A DNA stretch of 64,000 nucleotides from Apostichopus japonicus (taxonomy: Eukaryota; Echinodermata; Holothuroidea; Aspidochirotida; Stichopodidae): positions 15,084,521-15,148,520 of the forward strand of contig NC_092562.1 in the NCBI RefSeq assembly GCF_037975245.1, written 5' to 3'. Position numbers and translations under genes: made by a program. Numbering within the stretch: the first letter of the stretch is position 1; each line of letters opens with the position of its first letter. Positions 49,088 to 61,000 of this stretch are shown here, one piece after another. Under the pieces are notes generated by a model. It made no database searches. It was not told the origin of the DNA and saw nothing but the letters and a program-made list of their open reading frames with translations.

Positions 49088-49745
49088 CACTCTCGTAGTA
49101 CTCATACCGATTGTACTCTTGTAGTACTCTTGTACTAGTATTAGTACTAGTACTTAGTACTAGTACTAGTATACAAGTACTCTTGTAGTACTCAAACTGA
49201 TTGTACTCTTGCACTCTTTTAGTACTCTTGTACTATTATTAGTACTAGTACTTAGTACTAGTACTAGTATACAAGTACTCTTGTAGTACTCAAAATGATT
49301 GTACTCTTGTACTCTTTTAGTACTCTTGTACTAGTATTAGTACTAGTACTTAGTACTAGTATTAGTATACAAGTACTCTTGTAGTACTCAAACTGATTGT
49401 ACTCTTGCACTCTTTTAGTACTCTTGTACTAGTATTAGTACTAGTACCTATACTAGTATTAGTGCTAGTAAGTTAGTACTAGTACTAGTATACAAGTACT
49501 CTTGTAGTACTCAAACTGATTGTACTCTTGCACTCTTTTAGTACTCTTGTACTATTATTAGTACTAATACTTAGTACTAATACTAGTACACAAGTACTCT
49601 TGTAGTACTCAAAATGATTGTACTCTTGTACTCTTTTAGTACTCTTGTACTAGTATTAGTACTAGTACCTATACTAGTATTAGTGCTAGTAAGTTAGTAC
49701 TAGTACTAGTATACAAGTACTCTTGTAGTACTCAAACTGATTGAA
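49088..49745 (+). repeat. Higher-order minisatellite, 98- and 123-base units
   Basis: Units open tactcttgtagtactcaaac (first one degenerate) at 49088, 49178, 49276, 49374, 49497, 49595 and 49718, giving lengths 90, 98, 98, 123, 98, 123 and a partial. The 123-base form carries an insertion with tagtgctagtaagttagtac. The 98+123 pair occurs twice, a 221-base higher-order repeat. Units consist largely of actagta/tagtact words and can fold into hairpins. Confidence 0.92.
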
Positions 49746-51327
49746 CTTGGTGCATTTTCAAACTTTACTAATATAGATGCCAGTGCAAGATTACGTATCG
49801 TTACATGTGCTTCCAGCCTTGTTCTGGTACTCATGCTTTTGTACTCGTTCTACGAGTCTGGTTACTCACATAACAGGTATCTTATGATGGGATATCTTAG
49901 GCTTCCTTAAAAAAACACTGGGAATTGGTGGGTTCAGAAAGGGGGTTCAGTTTCCAGGTTCTCCTAGTTTGGAACACTGAGTAGATGTCAATTGATATCC
50001 TCTGAATCTTAACCATCATTTACACTTGTCCATTAACTGTAAGGTAACCTTTCACCACTAACCTTTCCTATGGTCCCAGTCAATTCCAGTATACTGCCCT
50101 CCTCTTCCTCACTCTACCACTCAAAATGTTTACTAAACCGGATGAAACCTTGGATTTTCATCTCACATGATCACTACAATACACATTGCCATCGGAATTA
50201 TTGCACATCTTATAATTCTGTCAAATTGTATCATTTATGTTAAGAAATCTTGAAAGGGTGAAGAAATGTTGGTTGAAACAGGTTTTGAACTTAAAAGGAT
50301 TGTCTGGTGGCCCAAAGAAGTTACCTTAAAAAATGATAAATAATTTTCCAAACATGTTGTCAAAGTAAGAGAACGCTAATGTTGCATTTGACAGAGAAAC
50401 AATTTTTTAATCGTTAAGGATGGACATTTCCAATATGATTTGAACAGTACAGAATGTGACATCATCTACGCTAATGCAGATTGCGACATAACCCACGCTC
50501 CGTACAGTACCTACAGTAATCACAACAAAAACCGTGTTTGTATACAGATTAATTTCTTCCTTAATTTTTGGTGAAATTTCTTATAAATTAGATATGTTTT
50601 CAAAAACTACTTAAGCTGCCATATATGTAGTAGATTGGTGGTTTTGTGGTCTTTGTGTAACACAAGATAAGTTTTACTGGTGACTGCACTGTGTTTACGA
50701 TCTGACAACCCTGTGTTGTTAATCATATTGTACAAGGAGGAGAAGAAACACAAAGATAAATCAGCTGAAAATCACAGAAAATGTTTTAAAAATTAATTTA
50801 TTTAGATTGTCAAGTCTCTAGTAAGGTGTGGCAGGACTTGTTCATCTTCAAAAAGGTGTCAGATACTTCCTTAAAAACAGGCTATTTAGTCTTTGAATTA
50901 TGTTTTCATGACTGGGAGACCTGAATTTTATATAGTGATGATGTAAAGCAAGGGATGATCTAATTTTCTGTTATGTTATTCCTTTGTTTTCACAACCTTC
51001 GTTTCAACGACACATGAACATAGGTTTGTGGCCTATGGCGATTTTTAAAAAATATTTTATTATTCTATTTGTCTGCTCTGAGAGAAGGAATATCACAATA
51101 TTCAAATGATATATGTGGGCTTGTACTTTTGGGTTAACTAATTAAGGGCTATAATTAGAAATTTTGATTTAGCACAATACTGCACGTCATAGTTTGTAGA
51201 TATCGAATGAGTTTCCCAGATTTATCAAAACTTCAAATGTGTACATCTTGGCAATGCAGCAAACTAAACTAACAGGATACTTTCTACCTGAGTGGCATGC
51301 ATAGGATTTAAAGGATGATAGAGGTTT

Positions 51328-51351
51328 GGGAGGGGGAGGGGGAGGGGGAGG
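51328..51351 (+). repeat. G-rich run with quadruplex potential
   Basis: Tandem (GGGGGA)n: four or more runs of at least three G separated by single A on the AGBL4 sense strand. The pattern fits an intramolecular G-quadruplex in DNA or intronic RNA. Confidence 0.7.
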
Positions 51352-52028
51352 AACGAAGAGGAGAGTGACATTTTTAACTTCTCCACTGGTCTAGGTAGGG
51401 GAATGAACCTTTATGGAAGGCACTCCCGGGCTCGTAAGAGTGGTCTCATTCTTTACCGACTCGCTGCAATTTTTCTCCAGATCTACTGAACATTTTCCGA
51501 GGGCCCCCGTGGTCCCCTCCATCAGTGCCCATTGCTGCTTTGTACTTAAATATTTTCATACACCTTCTGTTATTTTCATACACATTCAGTTTGTATCTTG
51601 AGATCAAGTCGTATATGTATTTTTACATCAGTGGACGGCGTGTCACAGAGAGTAACGGCTACACGAGACAAGACATCAGTCAGAGCTCCAAGGCAAGCCG
51701 ACACAACTATGTGGGGTGTTAAACTAAGATTTGTGAACTCGGATTGATTAGCTTTGGCAAGACCTCTTTTTGCACACAAAAAAAAAAAAAATACTGCTTT
51801 AATTGGATAAGATTGATGAGAATGCTACTGACTGTCATGAACATGTGCTATCTTGATTTGGGGATCCTTGTGTTGCCGTTGGACTGATTTATTAGCTAAA
51901 TCAATCCAGGCGGTGCAACCGCTATCTTTTAAAGCATCACATTTCCGGTTTTAATGATGGTGTTATTTATCACATTTCTCTTCTGATGTCTTTGCTTTTC
52001 TCTATTCTTTCTTCCTTTTTCTTTTTAG

Positions 52029-52153
52029 GTAACCTAGGGCGAGTGGATTTCATCACTGACTACGAGTATGACCTTTTCATTAGACCAGACACCTGCAATC
52101 CGCGATTCAGAGTCTGGTTTAATTTCACCGTCGAAAACGTTCGTCCTGACCAG
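52029..52153 (+). CDS. AGBL4: AGBL4 exon 3
   Basis: A 125-base exon with acceptor ctttttctttttag and donor CAG|gtgctt. It completes the split Gly and encodes NLGRVDFITDYEYDLFIRP then DTCNPRFRVWFNFTVENVRP and DQ, residues about 51-91. The stretch DLFIRPDTCNPRFRVWFNFTVEN is almost unchanged from vertebrate CCP6 and lies in the N-terminal beta-sandwich that is unique to CCPs among M14 peptidases. It follows the longest intron of the gene seen here (20.1 kb). Confidence 0.98.
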
Positions 52154-54231
52154 GTGCTTTTCTCCGTTTGCTTTTGATTTTGGGTAGAAAAAAAACGAAA
52201 AGTGGGAAAATTTTGGAATAGATTTGTTTCGTCCGACCGTCGATAGTAATGTCAACTACGAGCTTAATAGTCAATCTAACACATGTAGAATTAGATCTTA
52301 ACAAAAGTGTTTTTTCCCAACTTTATCTGTAATGTGTATGAAATGGCAGTGTGGGTACTTTGGGGGAAGGTTTGCCATCTTGGAATTATAGTGCATTAGG
52401 TTGGTGATGGACACTTTACACTTTGACATCATTAGCTGCACATTAACAGTTGTGCCCATCACTTCTAGTGGGCCACAGTTCTGTGGTGGATGAGGGGAAA
52501 TATTGTGATTGGTGAAAACATGTGACCCTTGTTTCTTAGATTTCAGGCTTTCAGTCAGGCTGTGAAAAGGAGAATCAATGGAGACGGAAATTCTTAACCT
52601 TGATGTGAGCATCTCCGAAATGCCGTTTATTTCCAGACTTCTGTCATTTACGTCCCTCTTACTAGATCAAACTTAGAATACGATACAGTCCTACTAAAAC
52701 CTGCCTCCTCACAGAATAGGAAGATCTATTGATCTATTGATCAGCACTTAACAGTTTCCTTGGCATTTTTGAACACAAGGTGTAACATCTTGTTAAAATA
52801 AGGTTTCTGGCAATTAAATAACATTCCAGCCGCTTTGTATGCGATTATAGCACCAGTTGGTATATAACCTTGATTGACATCGAAAAAAAAAAAATCAGTA
52901 TGGACGGAAGAAAACCAGATCAGTGGCATCTATAGGCGAGAATTTCTCAAATAAGAGGCACAAGAGAAGCACTAAACAGGGGTCATGTAGCTGGCACCAA
53001 CTTTTCGCAATACTATGTTCAGACTTATATTTCTTCCAGGGAGGAATACTTTTCCATATACCTCTCAAAAGGCTAGGTTGATACGCTAGGTTATTACCAA
53101 ACAGACCCTCAGATATCAGTAGTAAATTGAATTTGATCCCCCTGCTTGGTATCTGACTCCACGATTGCGTTCATTGAAAAGGAAGTTGAGTTTTGTTCAA
53201 ATTATGAACAACGAGGAGGAGGAGGAGATGTTTCAAATAACCAATCAAATAAAATGTAGTACATCCATGGTTGATAAATTTTAAATTGTGATGACGTTTT
53301 GTATAAAGTGTCTACGATTTATTGAGAGATTATAAACATCTCCGGGAGTCCATTCAGATTTGATAATGAGTATTCGATTATGCGTTCCTGCTTCATTCTG
53401 TGAATATAGCTGTAGGTCTGAGGCAAAGCCGATCTGCCAATAATTGAAACAATGCCAAGTTGATCAGGGACGGATCACGACTTGTAGAAATTTAAAAAAC
53501 TACTGTATTTCTTATCAAATAAACAAAAAGAGTAGGCCCAAAAAAAAAAGGATCAAATATTTAAGTGAAGTAAACAGTGCAGTTATAATTGGTTGTTCAT
53601 TTTAAGTGTATGGCTTTTAATGTTTTCTGAGCCGTTGAGTTTTAGCTTACTGTCCTTCAGGATTCGTTTGTTCAGAGATTTCCTGCAAACTGTGTAGAAA
53701 GCTGGAGAACGGTTTTCACCCGTGGAGGACTGTTGATCGTCGCCAATCGTCCATTTTGAGGCCAAAAATTCTCTTGCCCTCCATCATTCCTTCCCCATTC
53801 CCCATCACACTTCCCTCAAGAAATTGACTACACCTCTGATTCAGTCGGACAATAAGCAGAGTTTAAAGCAAGCGCTAGTTTTGGAAATATTCTGGCTTTC
53901 ATTCATCCGTGTGCACAGCAAAGAAACTGACAACTTCACAGCTGCAGGAGCGAATTGTAAATTTGTCTGTAATGTATGACTCTATTTCAGTACAGGGCAT
54001 AAAGCAAACTTTTTAGTGTTATCAGTATTTTAAGGTTCTTAATGGCCTTGTAAACTTCAGGACGGATTATATCCGCTGACGGGTGAAATATATTAATCTG
54101 CTTGTTTCCTTTAACCTGGCATCCATCTTCTGTCCATTCACCGTTCTGCTCTGTGTGTATCATTATCGTTATTTTCGTCTTTATTGTTTTAACTCCCTTC
54201 TCCTCCTTCCTTTTTCTTGTTTTGTTTACAG
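52154..54231 (+). other. AGBL4 intron 3 (2.1 kb)
   Basis: Between exons 3 and 4. Unique AT-rich sequence with short poly-A runs. ORFs here lack splice context. Nothing else supported. Confidence 0.85.
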
Positions 54232-54326
54232 AGAGTAATCTTCAATATAGTAAATTTCAGTAAAACGAAAAGTTTATATCGGGAAGGAATGGCACCACTA
54301 GTCAAATCTACTAGCAGACCAAGATG
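54232..54326 (+). CDS. AGBL4: AGBL4 exon 4
   Basis: A 95-base exon with acceptor ttgtttacag and donor GATG|gtaagg. It encodes RVIFNIVNFSKTKSLYREGM then APLVKSTSRPR, residues about 92-122, and two bases of a Trp codon finished in the next exon. The NFSKTKSLYR(D/E)GMAP(M/L)V(K)S(T)SRP(K/R)W motif is shared by CCPs, and in CCP6 it links the N-domain to the catalytic domain. Splice phase 2 matches the next exon exactly. Confidence 0.98.
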
Positions 54327-55492
54327 GTAAGGAGACTGCTTTTTGAGTTATTTTCTGTATTTTATATAAATCAAAGACCGATCAATAACTTATCTGATTA
54401 AAATTTGAAATATGTTAGTTAATGCATAAAGCAAATCTTGTGATGTGCTTACTTTTTTTGTTCATGTTTTCTCACTCTAAATTTTGTCTTCCTGTCTAAG
54501 GAAACATATTTAATAATGTCATTTTATAATTTGTCTCCATTGAGCTGTACATAATATGTCTCATTTACCTGTCCCCACACAACATTACACTCTTTCTATC
54601 CCGTACCAAGCACTTATTTTGGTATTACCGTTAAGTATTGTTATAACCATTAAGTTCGGTTTCTTGTGTCATCGGCTATGACGAACCCAATCTAAGCTTA
54701 AATACATCTCAAAACAGCAGCCAAAGCATTGTCTGCTATCAAAAAATTCAATGCTTGGTAATTTTCACCCTCCAACAATTTCCAAAACTTTCAGTCAAAG
54801 CCCCTCCCACCTCACCAAAAAAAAATTCATTGGATAAGTAAACATTCAGACTTTATTTTGGGGGAGTGAAGGAGGGAGATGGGGAAGGTAGCCCTAGGAC
54901 CCTTTATTAACACATAACACTGTCTTTTGTGCCAGAGTAATGTCCTTTAAACAGCTTTTGTGATGCTAATTTAGCATAATGTAATAGTAATAGCAATAAT
55001 TTAAGTTGAACTAATCAGTGCTGTGACGAAAGAAATCCAATGAAGGTCATTAGTGATAAAATTTTCAGGTGAGTTAGGTCTTGTGTGAGATCCTCCGATT
55101 GTGATATTAATTGTTATTTTCATGTTACTCCAATACTCCTGTGTACTGCTGTAGTATGCAACCTGTCCTTTCCTAATTCACTAGTTTACAGACTAGAAAT
55201 ATGAGTACAACAGGATTTTTAGGAGTACAGCTGAATTTCATTGGTGTGAGTACTTAATTTTGCAAATATACTATCAATTTTACATTCCAAAACGTCCCAT
55301 TACGAGTACAAATCCACACAGACATGTTTAAAAACAGGTAACCTTGTTAGAATATACTAAGTATATGAATGGACTCTTTACAAGTCTGGTTAATACTAAC
55401 TTGAAGTTAAAGTCTATATGCCCTTAGCCTGTTGTATATAACAAATTCAGGAAATTTGATTGGTAACAGATTTTCCTTTTTTCCATCTAAAG
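54327..55492 (+). other. AGBL4 intron 4 (1.2 kb)
   Basis: Between exons 4 and 5. No repeats or genes recognised. Confidence 0.88.
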
Positions 55493-55709
55493 GCAAAGAA
55501 TCCCACCCAAGAACGTCTATTACTATCGCTGTCCTGACCACCGCAAGAACTATGTCATGTCATTTGCATTTTGCTTTGACAAAGAGGCAGATTCCTATCA
55601 GTTTTGTTACTGTCATCCTTATACGTACACACGCTTACAAAACTATCTGGATGGCATAGTGAAGAGAAAACTCAGCTTTATAAAGAGAGAATTGCTCTGT
55701 CTGAGTGTG
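55493..55709 (+). CDS. AGBL4: AGBL4 exon 5
   Basis: A 217-base exon with acceptor ttccatctaaag and donor AGTGTG|gtaaga. It completes W123 and encodes QRIPPKNVYYYRCPDHRKNY, VMSFAFCFDKEADSYQF, CYCHPYTYTRLQNYLDG and IVKRKLSFIKRELLCLSV, residues about 124-195. VYYYRCPDH(R)KNYVMSFAFCFD and (Y)PYTYTR are CCP6 hallmarks; the tail corresponds to REQLGQSV of vertebrates. The next exon should start in phase 0 with QQR(K/Q)LDLLTIT-like residues, but no such segment occurs up to 64000. Frame and conservation are excellent, with no sign of pseudogenisation. Confidence 0.98.
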
Positions 55710-55799
55710 GTAAGATAATTCATATTAAATCCTTAAAGGAGACGAGTATCTCAATTGTCATTGATTTTTATACGAAAGAGTTTGTGATTGAAGGGTGAA

Positions 55800-56145
55800 G
55801 GTATGGTGCAGTGATTGGGGTGTCTGTCCCACATCCCCCAACCCCAAATATCCCGATCAAAGTCCCCATCACGAACCAGATTCTCTTGACACTATTCAAA
55901 ATTGCTTCTGTGCAGTGTTTTGAGAAGTATCGTCTGTGGATGTGGTATTTCTTGTTTACGAATTGGGAAATGCGGTTTGGAACAACTCGGTTCACCACGG
56001 TTGCAATGCAGTGATGAGGATTGGGGTGCCATCACATCCCTCAGGAACCGAAGCTGGTCTGATGATTATTTGTATTCTCATCCGTTGGATGGGGAGGGGG
56101 GGGGCGTTACGTTACGACTCCTGGAGCAGGAACGAATGTAACAGT
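55800..56145 (+). repeat. Possible tRNA-derived SINE, third family
   Basis: A tRNA-like head with a box A-like tggtgcagtgattgggg and a box B-like cccgatcaaagtcccc, then a body with gaattgggaaatgcgg, ending near ctcctggagcaggaac at 56120-56135. Overlapping ORFs in several frames reflect the GC-richer repeat and are not taken as genes. Confidence 0.45.
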
Positions 56146-56764
56146 TACACACCTGTCTTGTAATTCTCTGAACTCTCATGGAAAAGGAGAAGGTTTGCTA
56201 TGAGTAGATTTTCATCCATGAATATCACATGGACGAGATCTCAAACGAACCTAGCTCTGTTGGCTTTCTAACTTTTGCGATTTCACTTAAACTTTAAAAC
56301 CATGATCAGTTCTCCTCTCTTCCCTACACCCAAAACTTTCACCCTCACTGCCCATGACAACACACATCCAAGTACAATCAAAATCATCCATTACCCTGAG
56401 ATTATTTGGTACTGACCTAACTCAGGTTGATGTCCTATTTTAAACACCTTTGTGGTAGGTATGTGGATCTTGCAGTTTAAACAAGAACTTCTTTTATCAA
56501 AGGATTGTAAAGGAGTGGAATGATTTGGCTTGGTCTGTTGTCTTTCAAACAAATGCCACAGGTTTCTGTTCTTAGCTTTTTTTTTCTAGGGTCCTTGAAG
56601 GAGACTGTATGTCACCCCTGAGTCTTTTTTATTTCTACTGAGTTGAACTAAACCTTTCAGAACATACTAAAAGAATTAAAAGAATATTAAGATATTATTT
56701 TACCATGTTTACTATATAGCGGTATATACATTGAGAGCTTACAATGAAATGACTAGATCTACTA

Positions 56765-56850
56765 ATCACACTTTAATAATAATAATAAACTACATTTATA
56801 TAGCGCTTAATACAGCGTTTCAAAGCGCTTTACAAAGTAGTAGGAAAGAG
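56765..56850 (-). repeat. SINE tail fragment (first family)
   Basis: (AAT)n followed by tttatatagcgcttaatac and gcgtttcaaagcgctttac, the same tail as the SINE at 1037-1345 in the same orientation, truncated at its 5' end. Confidence 0.8.
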
Positions 56851-57760
56851 ACAAAAGATACCAAGGGGGGGGGGGTGGTGGTGGGAGGGATGTAAGTGAG
56901 ATTACCTATGACTAAGACATATATATGGTACCCTGAAGCTTGCTTTACTTCAAAGATACAAACAAGGGATGATTTAAAAATGTAATAAGAAACTATATTA
57001 ACATTTTATACTCTTACTTTCTCTCCCTGCAAAAAAATATCAAATATTGCAAATTTTACAGTTTTGACATGTGCAGTTACTCTGAACTAATTGATCAGAT
57101 CATTTTGTACTAATCAGCGACAAGATCTAACGCCAAATGAGTAAAAAGCTTTCAGCTGTTGCTTGAATCAAACACAGACTTCTTTTATACCTGTTAGCCA
57201 TTCTTCAACGCCTTACCTGAAACGACAGATGAATGAATTTCATTAGTAAAAGTACACTAATCCATGTGCACTTCTCACAAGAACATTCAATCGACTGGTT
57301 TTAATCTTTCGATGACAAGAACAACTGAAACATACGGTGTATCAGACCTGCCAACTCTCTTCTGGGTTTTACCACGGGAGTCACCTGATTTTTAAGACAA
57401 TTCCAAGCTCTCCCAATTTTGTTTCCTTATGTCTGGACAAGATTGATTTCTAAATTTTTTCTATATTCTGATCAGAAGTGGGTCAAGCATAAGTTTTGCC
57501 TGCATTGGGAACTTGGCAAAAATACACTCCATTTTTCAGAAAACAATTTGAATGAGTAAAATGCCTATTCCATTGTGTTTTGCAGCCCTAACTTTAAGTG
57601 CGATAAATATCTTTTCCGTAAATTTTGTTATTTTGTTATTTTTACCCTAATCTCCTCTCTTACCTCTCTCCATTCCACATATGCACTTAAATCTACCTAG
57701 CCTACAAAAGTTGGTAACAGTTTAGCACTGCCTCTCCCCTCCCCTATTGACCTACTTCAG

Positions 57761-58011
57761 GGGATGAAAATCATCATCTTTACAATGAAAGTAGCATTCC
57801 ATCTTGTAATAGAGAGGATGTAAATATGACTCATCTGGACAAGGTTCCAGGGTACCCTGAGTATCGGACAAGTCCCAAGTCCCCAGTGTACCCTATAGTC
57901 CAATTTGTTTCCACAGACAAAAATGGGCTCAAGCCGATTCAGTACTTTGGTACGACAGCCATGGGATCTAGCCTTAACGAGAGTGGAAAATTCCTGTTAA
58001 GACTGTTATGA
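57761..58011 (+). CDS. Terminal-exon-like ORF of unknown identity
   Basis: A strong acceptor (cctctcccctcccctattgacctacttcag, with a clear pyrimidine tract and branch-point-like ctattgac) precedes an 83-codon open frame ending TGA at 58009-58011. The frame needs a one-base overhang from an upstream exon. The peptide opens DENHHLYNESSIPSC, contains VPGYPEYRTSPKSPVYP, and ends GSSLNESGKFLLRLL. Codons in the middle are GC-richer than the flanks. It has Tyr/Pro-rich short motifs and no domain I recognise. It is out of phase with AGBL4 exon 5 (phase 0 would reach a stop after about 20 codons). The nearest clear AATAAA is at 58513. It could be the last exon of a nested gene or chance. Confidence 0.4.
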
Positions 58012-61000
58012 CCCTAATTAAGAAAAACACTGAAATGCATTTTATTTCTTGTAACTGATAGATGTTAACATTGCAATGGTGGGATACTCTTTTAATGTTT
58101 ACTATGGTTCTACAAGATTGTTTATCGTTTTTAAGTTTGTTGTATCATATATATATAGATCTTGTTCAATCTACTTGAGGTTGCTTTGCTTCTTAAACAT
58201 TGCTTTCCCGAGATAAGGCAATAAGACCAATAATCATCACTTAGTTTGAAACTTGAACTTTCAAGTTTTCTGTCTCCCTAAGGAGTGTTTTGCCAATGGA
58301 GTACTCTGTTTGTGTAATTCGATGCTCCTCCGAGGAAAAACTTTGAGGCCATCGTCTTTAAAGCCAGTCGAATCCTCTTATCACTGCATTTTAAATTTTT
58401 GCGATAATGTTACTGGATACTGAGTCGATATATGGATGAAGGTTTGAGTAGTCAATACGTTGGATGATTTTGAACATCTCTAGCAGGACTGTTTTAAATG
58501 ACATTTCATTGGAATAAACTTATAAGAAAGCTACAAGCATTCCAAAAAACTACCCCAAGTAAACAACAATAACAAAAGAAAGCATGCATTCATCAAGAAC
58601 ATACATACAAGAACATACATCAAGAGCATACATTCAAAAGAAAGCATACTTTTATCTAACTCTAGATAAAGTTTGAAGGTTTCTAATTTTTGGTTGAGTT
58701 TTTTTTTGGTTTATGGTTGAGTTGGACGGTAGCTTAAATAAGTAAAGTTTGCAGGTATAGTTAATATCTTGACTGATACAAAAATCCTTTCCTATTCCAA
58801 GAAATGTGAAACTCTTGCTGCTCTGTGACATTCTGCAACTTTAAGGTCTCTACTTGCTTTCTATGATCTTGGTTTCATCTTTTCATCTTATCTGCGGCAC
58901 TCAACGCAAGGTCGTCCTTACAGTACATTTGTTTTTTGGTTTTTTTGTCCCTTATAAATGATTTTTAACATATGAATGTAAGACCAAGACATTTTACAGC
59001 TCAATTGCTACAATACACTGTTACCTCACTCTGCTGTTATTGCCAGATGCATTCATAAATATTGCACAAAAACTTAAACAAATTTCATAACCTGACAATA
59101 AAATATGCTATCAGCATGTATTTTTCATCTCACCGTTCAGTCAGGCAGACAATTAACAGTTTAAGTTTCATATAAGGGAACATATGCCACTGGACAATAC
59201 CTTTTAAATAATAAACTTGCTATGTAAACTGCCATGTTGTCTAACCTGATAGATACTCGGTCTCTAAAAGGCGACAAAATAGCAGGATTATTTTTGAATA
59301 CTTGATATTTATTACAGCACTTAGTAATATATATGCCCTCAGGGGTGCTTTATTCACTACTGTCTGTGATGTCTACATGTTACTCTAAAACATATCTCTT
59401 AACTTGGTCGATTTGTCACTTAAAAATATCGAGAAGTTACGACTGTTTAAGATGTTACCATAGTCAGCTATCACTGCGATAAACAGCTCAAATTTGTCAG
59501 TGTAAATTGAATAAATTACGACTGTTTTAACGTGTTTGTATTATAAACCGCTCAGACTTTTACCAGTTGTGTAAACATATATGAAAACTCTTTTAACTGC
59601 TTCTCATTTTTTGGGAAGATTGTGGCCAAATTACTAAATCAGCACTCTCTTTGACAAAGTGACAGTCGCCAGACTGGTTGCTTACCAATTCCCGCCCGCC
59701 CGCTGGAGATGGAAGACTGATTCACCGATGCCAAGCGTTTTTTTATTTTTTCCAAACGAGTGCTCGCATGACAGAACTGAGTCAGTTTCTCTGGATTCCT
59801 GTGACCATTGGGCATTCACATTGCTCAATCGATCAGACTGGTTCCCACGGTAACAAGATGGTCATCTTTGCCCCGTTGTCATGTGCAGACTTATTTTTTT
59901 TTTCCTTTTCGTAGGAAATAAGTTTACAGCGCTTAATCCCATCAGAAACAAACACCTGTGGAGTAGTAGCATGAGTTTAGAAATAGATTGAATTGATAAC
60001 GTCTGCTTCAAGGTTGTTATTAGTGGCTCCTGTTGAATGCAGAACAATTTGATTATAGCAGCACCAGCTCTGAATCAGAGACAGTCATTAAGGTTAATTA
60101 TAGATGTTTGGAACAAACCGTTGAAGGCTGTGGCATCTCAGAATTTAGAGAAGGTTGCTGAATATTTCAGAATTTATTAGGAGTAATATTGGCAGGGAGC
60201 AGTGCTGTAAACTAGAAAATTTTTGCATATATATGGGGGTAGGAAAGGAATGAGGTTAGGGGTGGTAGCAAGGATATAAAGAGCAAAGTGGAATCTGTTC
60301 TTCTTTTTTATGCATGATTTATTAAACTGCATGGCAGTAAAACAAGCCTTCCCAGTCTGAATCTGCAGGACCAATATGTATGAATGTATGTCAGTGATGT
60401 TATCTTTTCCTAAATCCAGAAGAGGAACCTTTATATTATATCATTAGCATCCACCTTTGTACATATATTTTATAACTAGAACTGCATTTGCCTGCAAATT
60501 TGCAGTATTTTAGTGCGCATGGAGTGCTTGCAGTATTAGGAAGAATATTTCGGTTATTCATTGTGTTATGTTTTGGGCGGACAACATACCAGGGAGTATC
60601 GTCATGTAGGTACCTGCAAAGTGAGGGCGCTAGTGAGCACCGTGACAGGCTCAGTATCATTGGGCTATGCAGCTAGCTTCTGAAACTGCAAATGTACAGA
60701 GACTATAAAATGTTTAAGTTTCACAACCAGTCATGTAGGTATCGTTCACTTGGCCAGTATTAATGCCAATATTGTAGCACGCACGCGCACTACAATGTTG
60801 GCAGTACATCTATGTTGAAAACAACACTAATGTCTTGTGATTGGTTATTGTGATGGAACCATATATATTCGTATTTAAAAAGTTGAACCACCCAATTATC
60901 GACACCCTCGCTAGGATATTCATAGGAAATGTTTCTTTCTTTTTGAAGGAGATATAAGTGGGAAATGTGTTCTTGTGTTTATGGAAATGCAATTATTTAT

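Larger units (their letters stand above)
31895..52028 (+). other. AGBL4 intron 2 (20.1 kb), repeat-rich with a candidate nested gene
   Basis: The largest intron in the window. It holds a candidate nested microprotein gene (32364-39135), poly-C near 32265, an (AT)n run at 34117-34136, a hAT-like element in a SINE tail (35035-36725), a MITE candidate (40665-40890), TAAT-rich blocks (43140-43440, 45530-45790), a TA-rich tandem patch (45010-45062), an orphan exon candidate (46969-47063), a CpG-rich block (47935-48480), a SINE fragment (48862-49015), a higher-order minisatellite (49088-49745) and a G-rich run (51328-51351). Between these the sequence is ordinary AT-rich intron. Confidence 0.8.
55710..57760 (+). 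other. AGBL4 intron 5, first part
   Basis: Contains a possible SINE (55800-56145), a SINE tail fragment (56765-56850) and a G-run at 56866-56880. No exon resembling the AGBL4 catalytic domain. Confidence 0.7.

Noticed and set aside
49088-49745. CRISPR-like regularly spaced repeat
   Set aside because: The units are contiguous tandem repeats without unique spacers, in a eukaryotic intron.
55902-56163. Overlapping plus-strand ORFs of 75-79 codons
   Set aside because: Fall within a probable SINE; open in overlapping frames because of GC-richer repeat sequence, not protein-coding selection.
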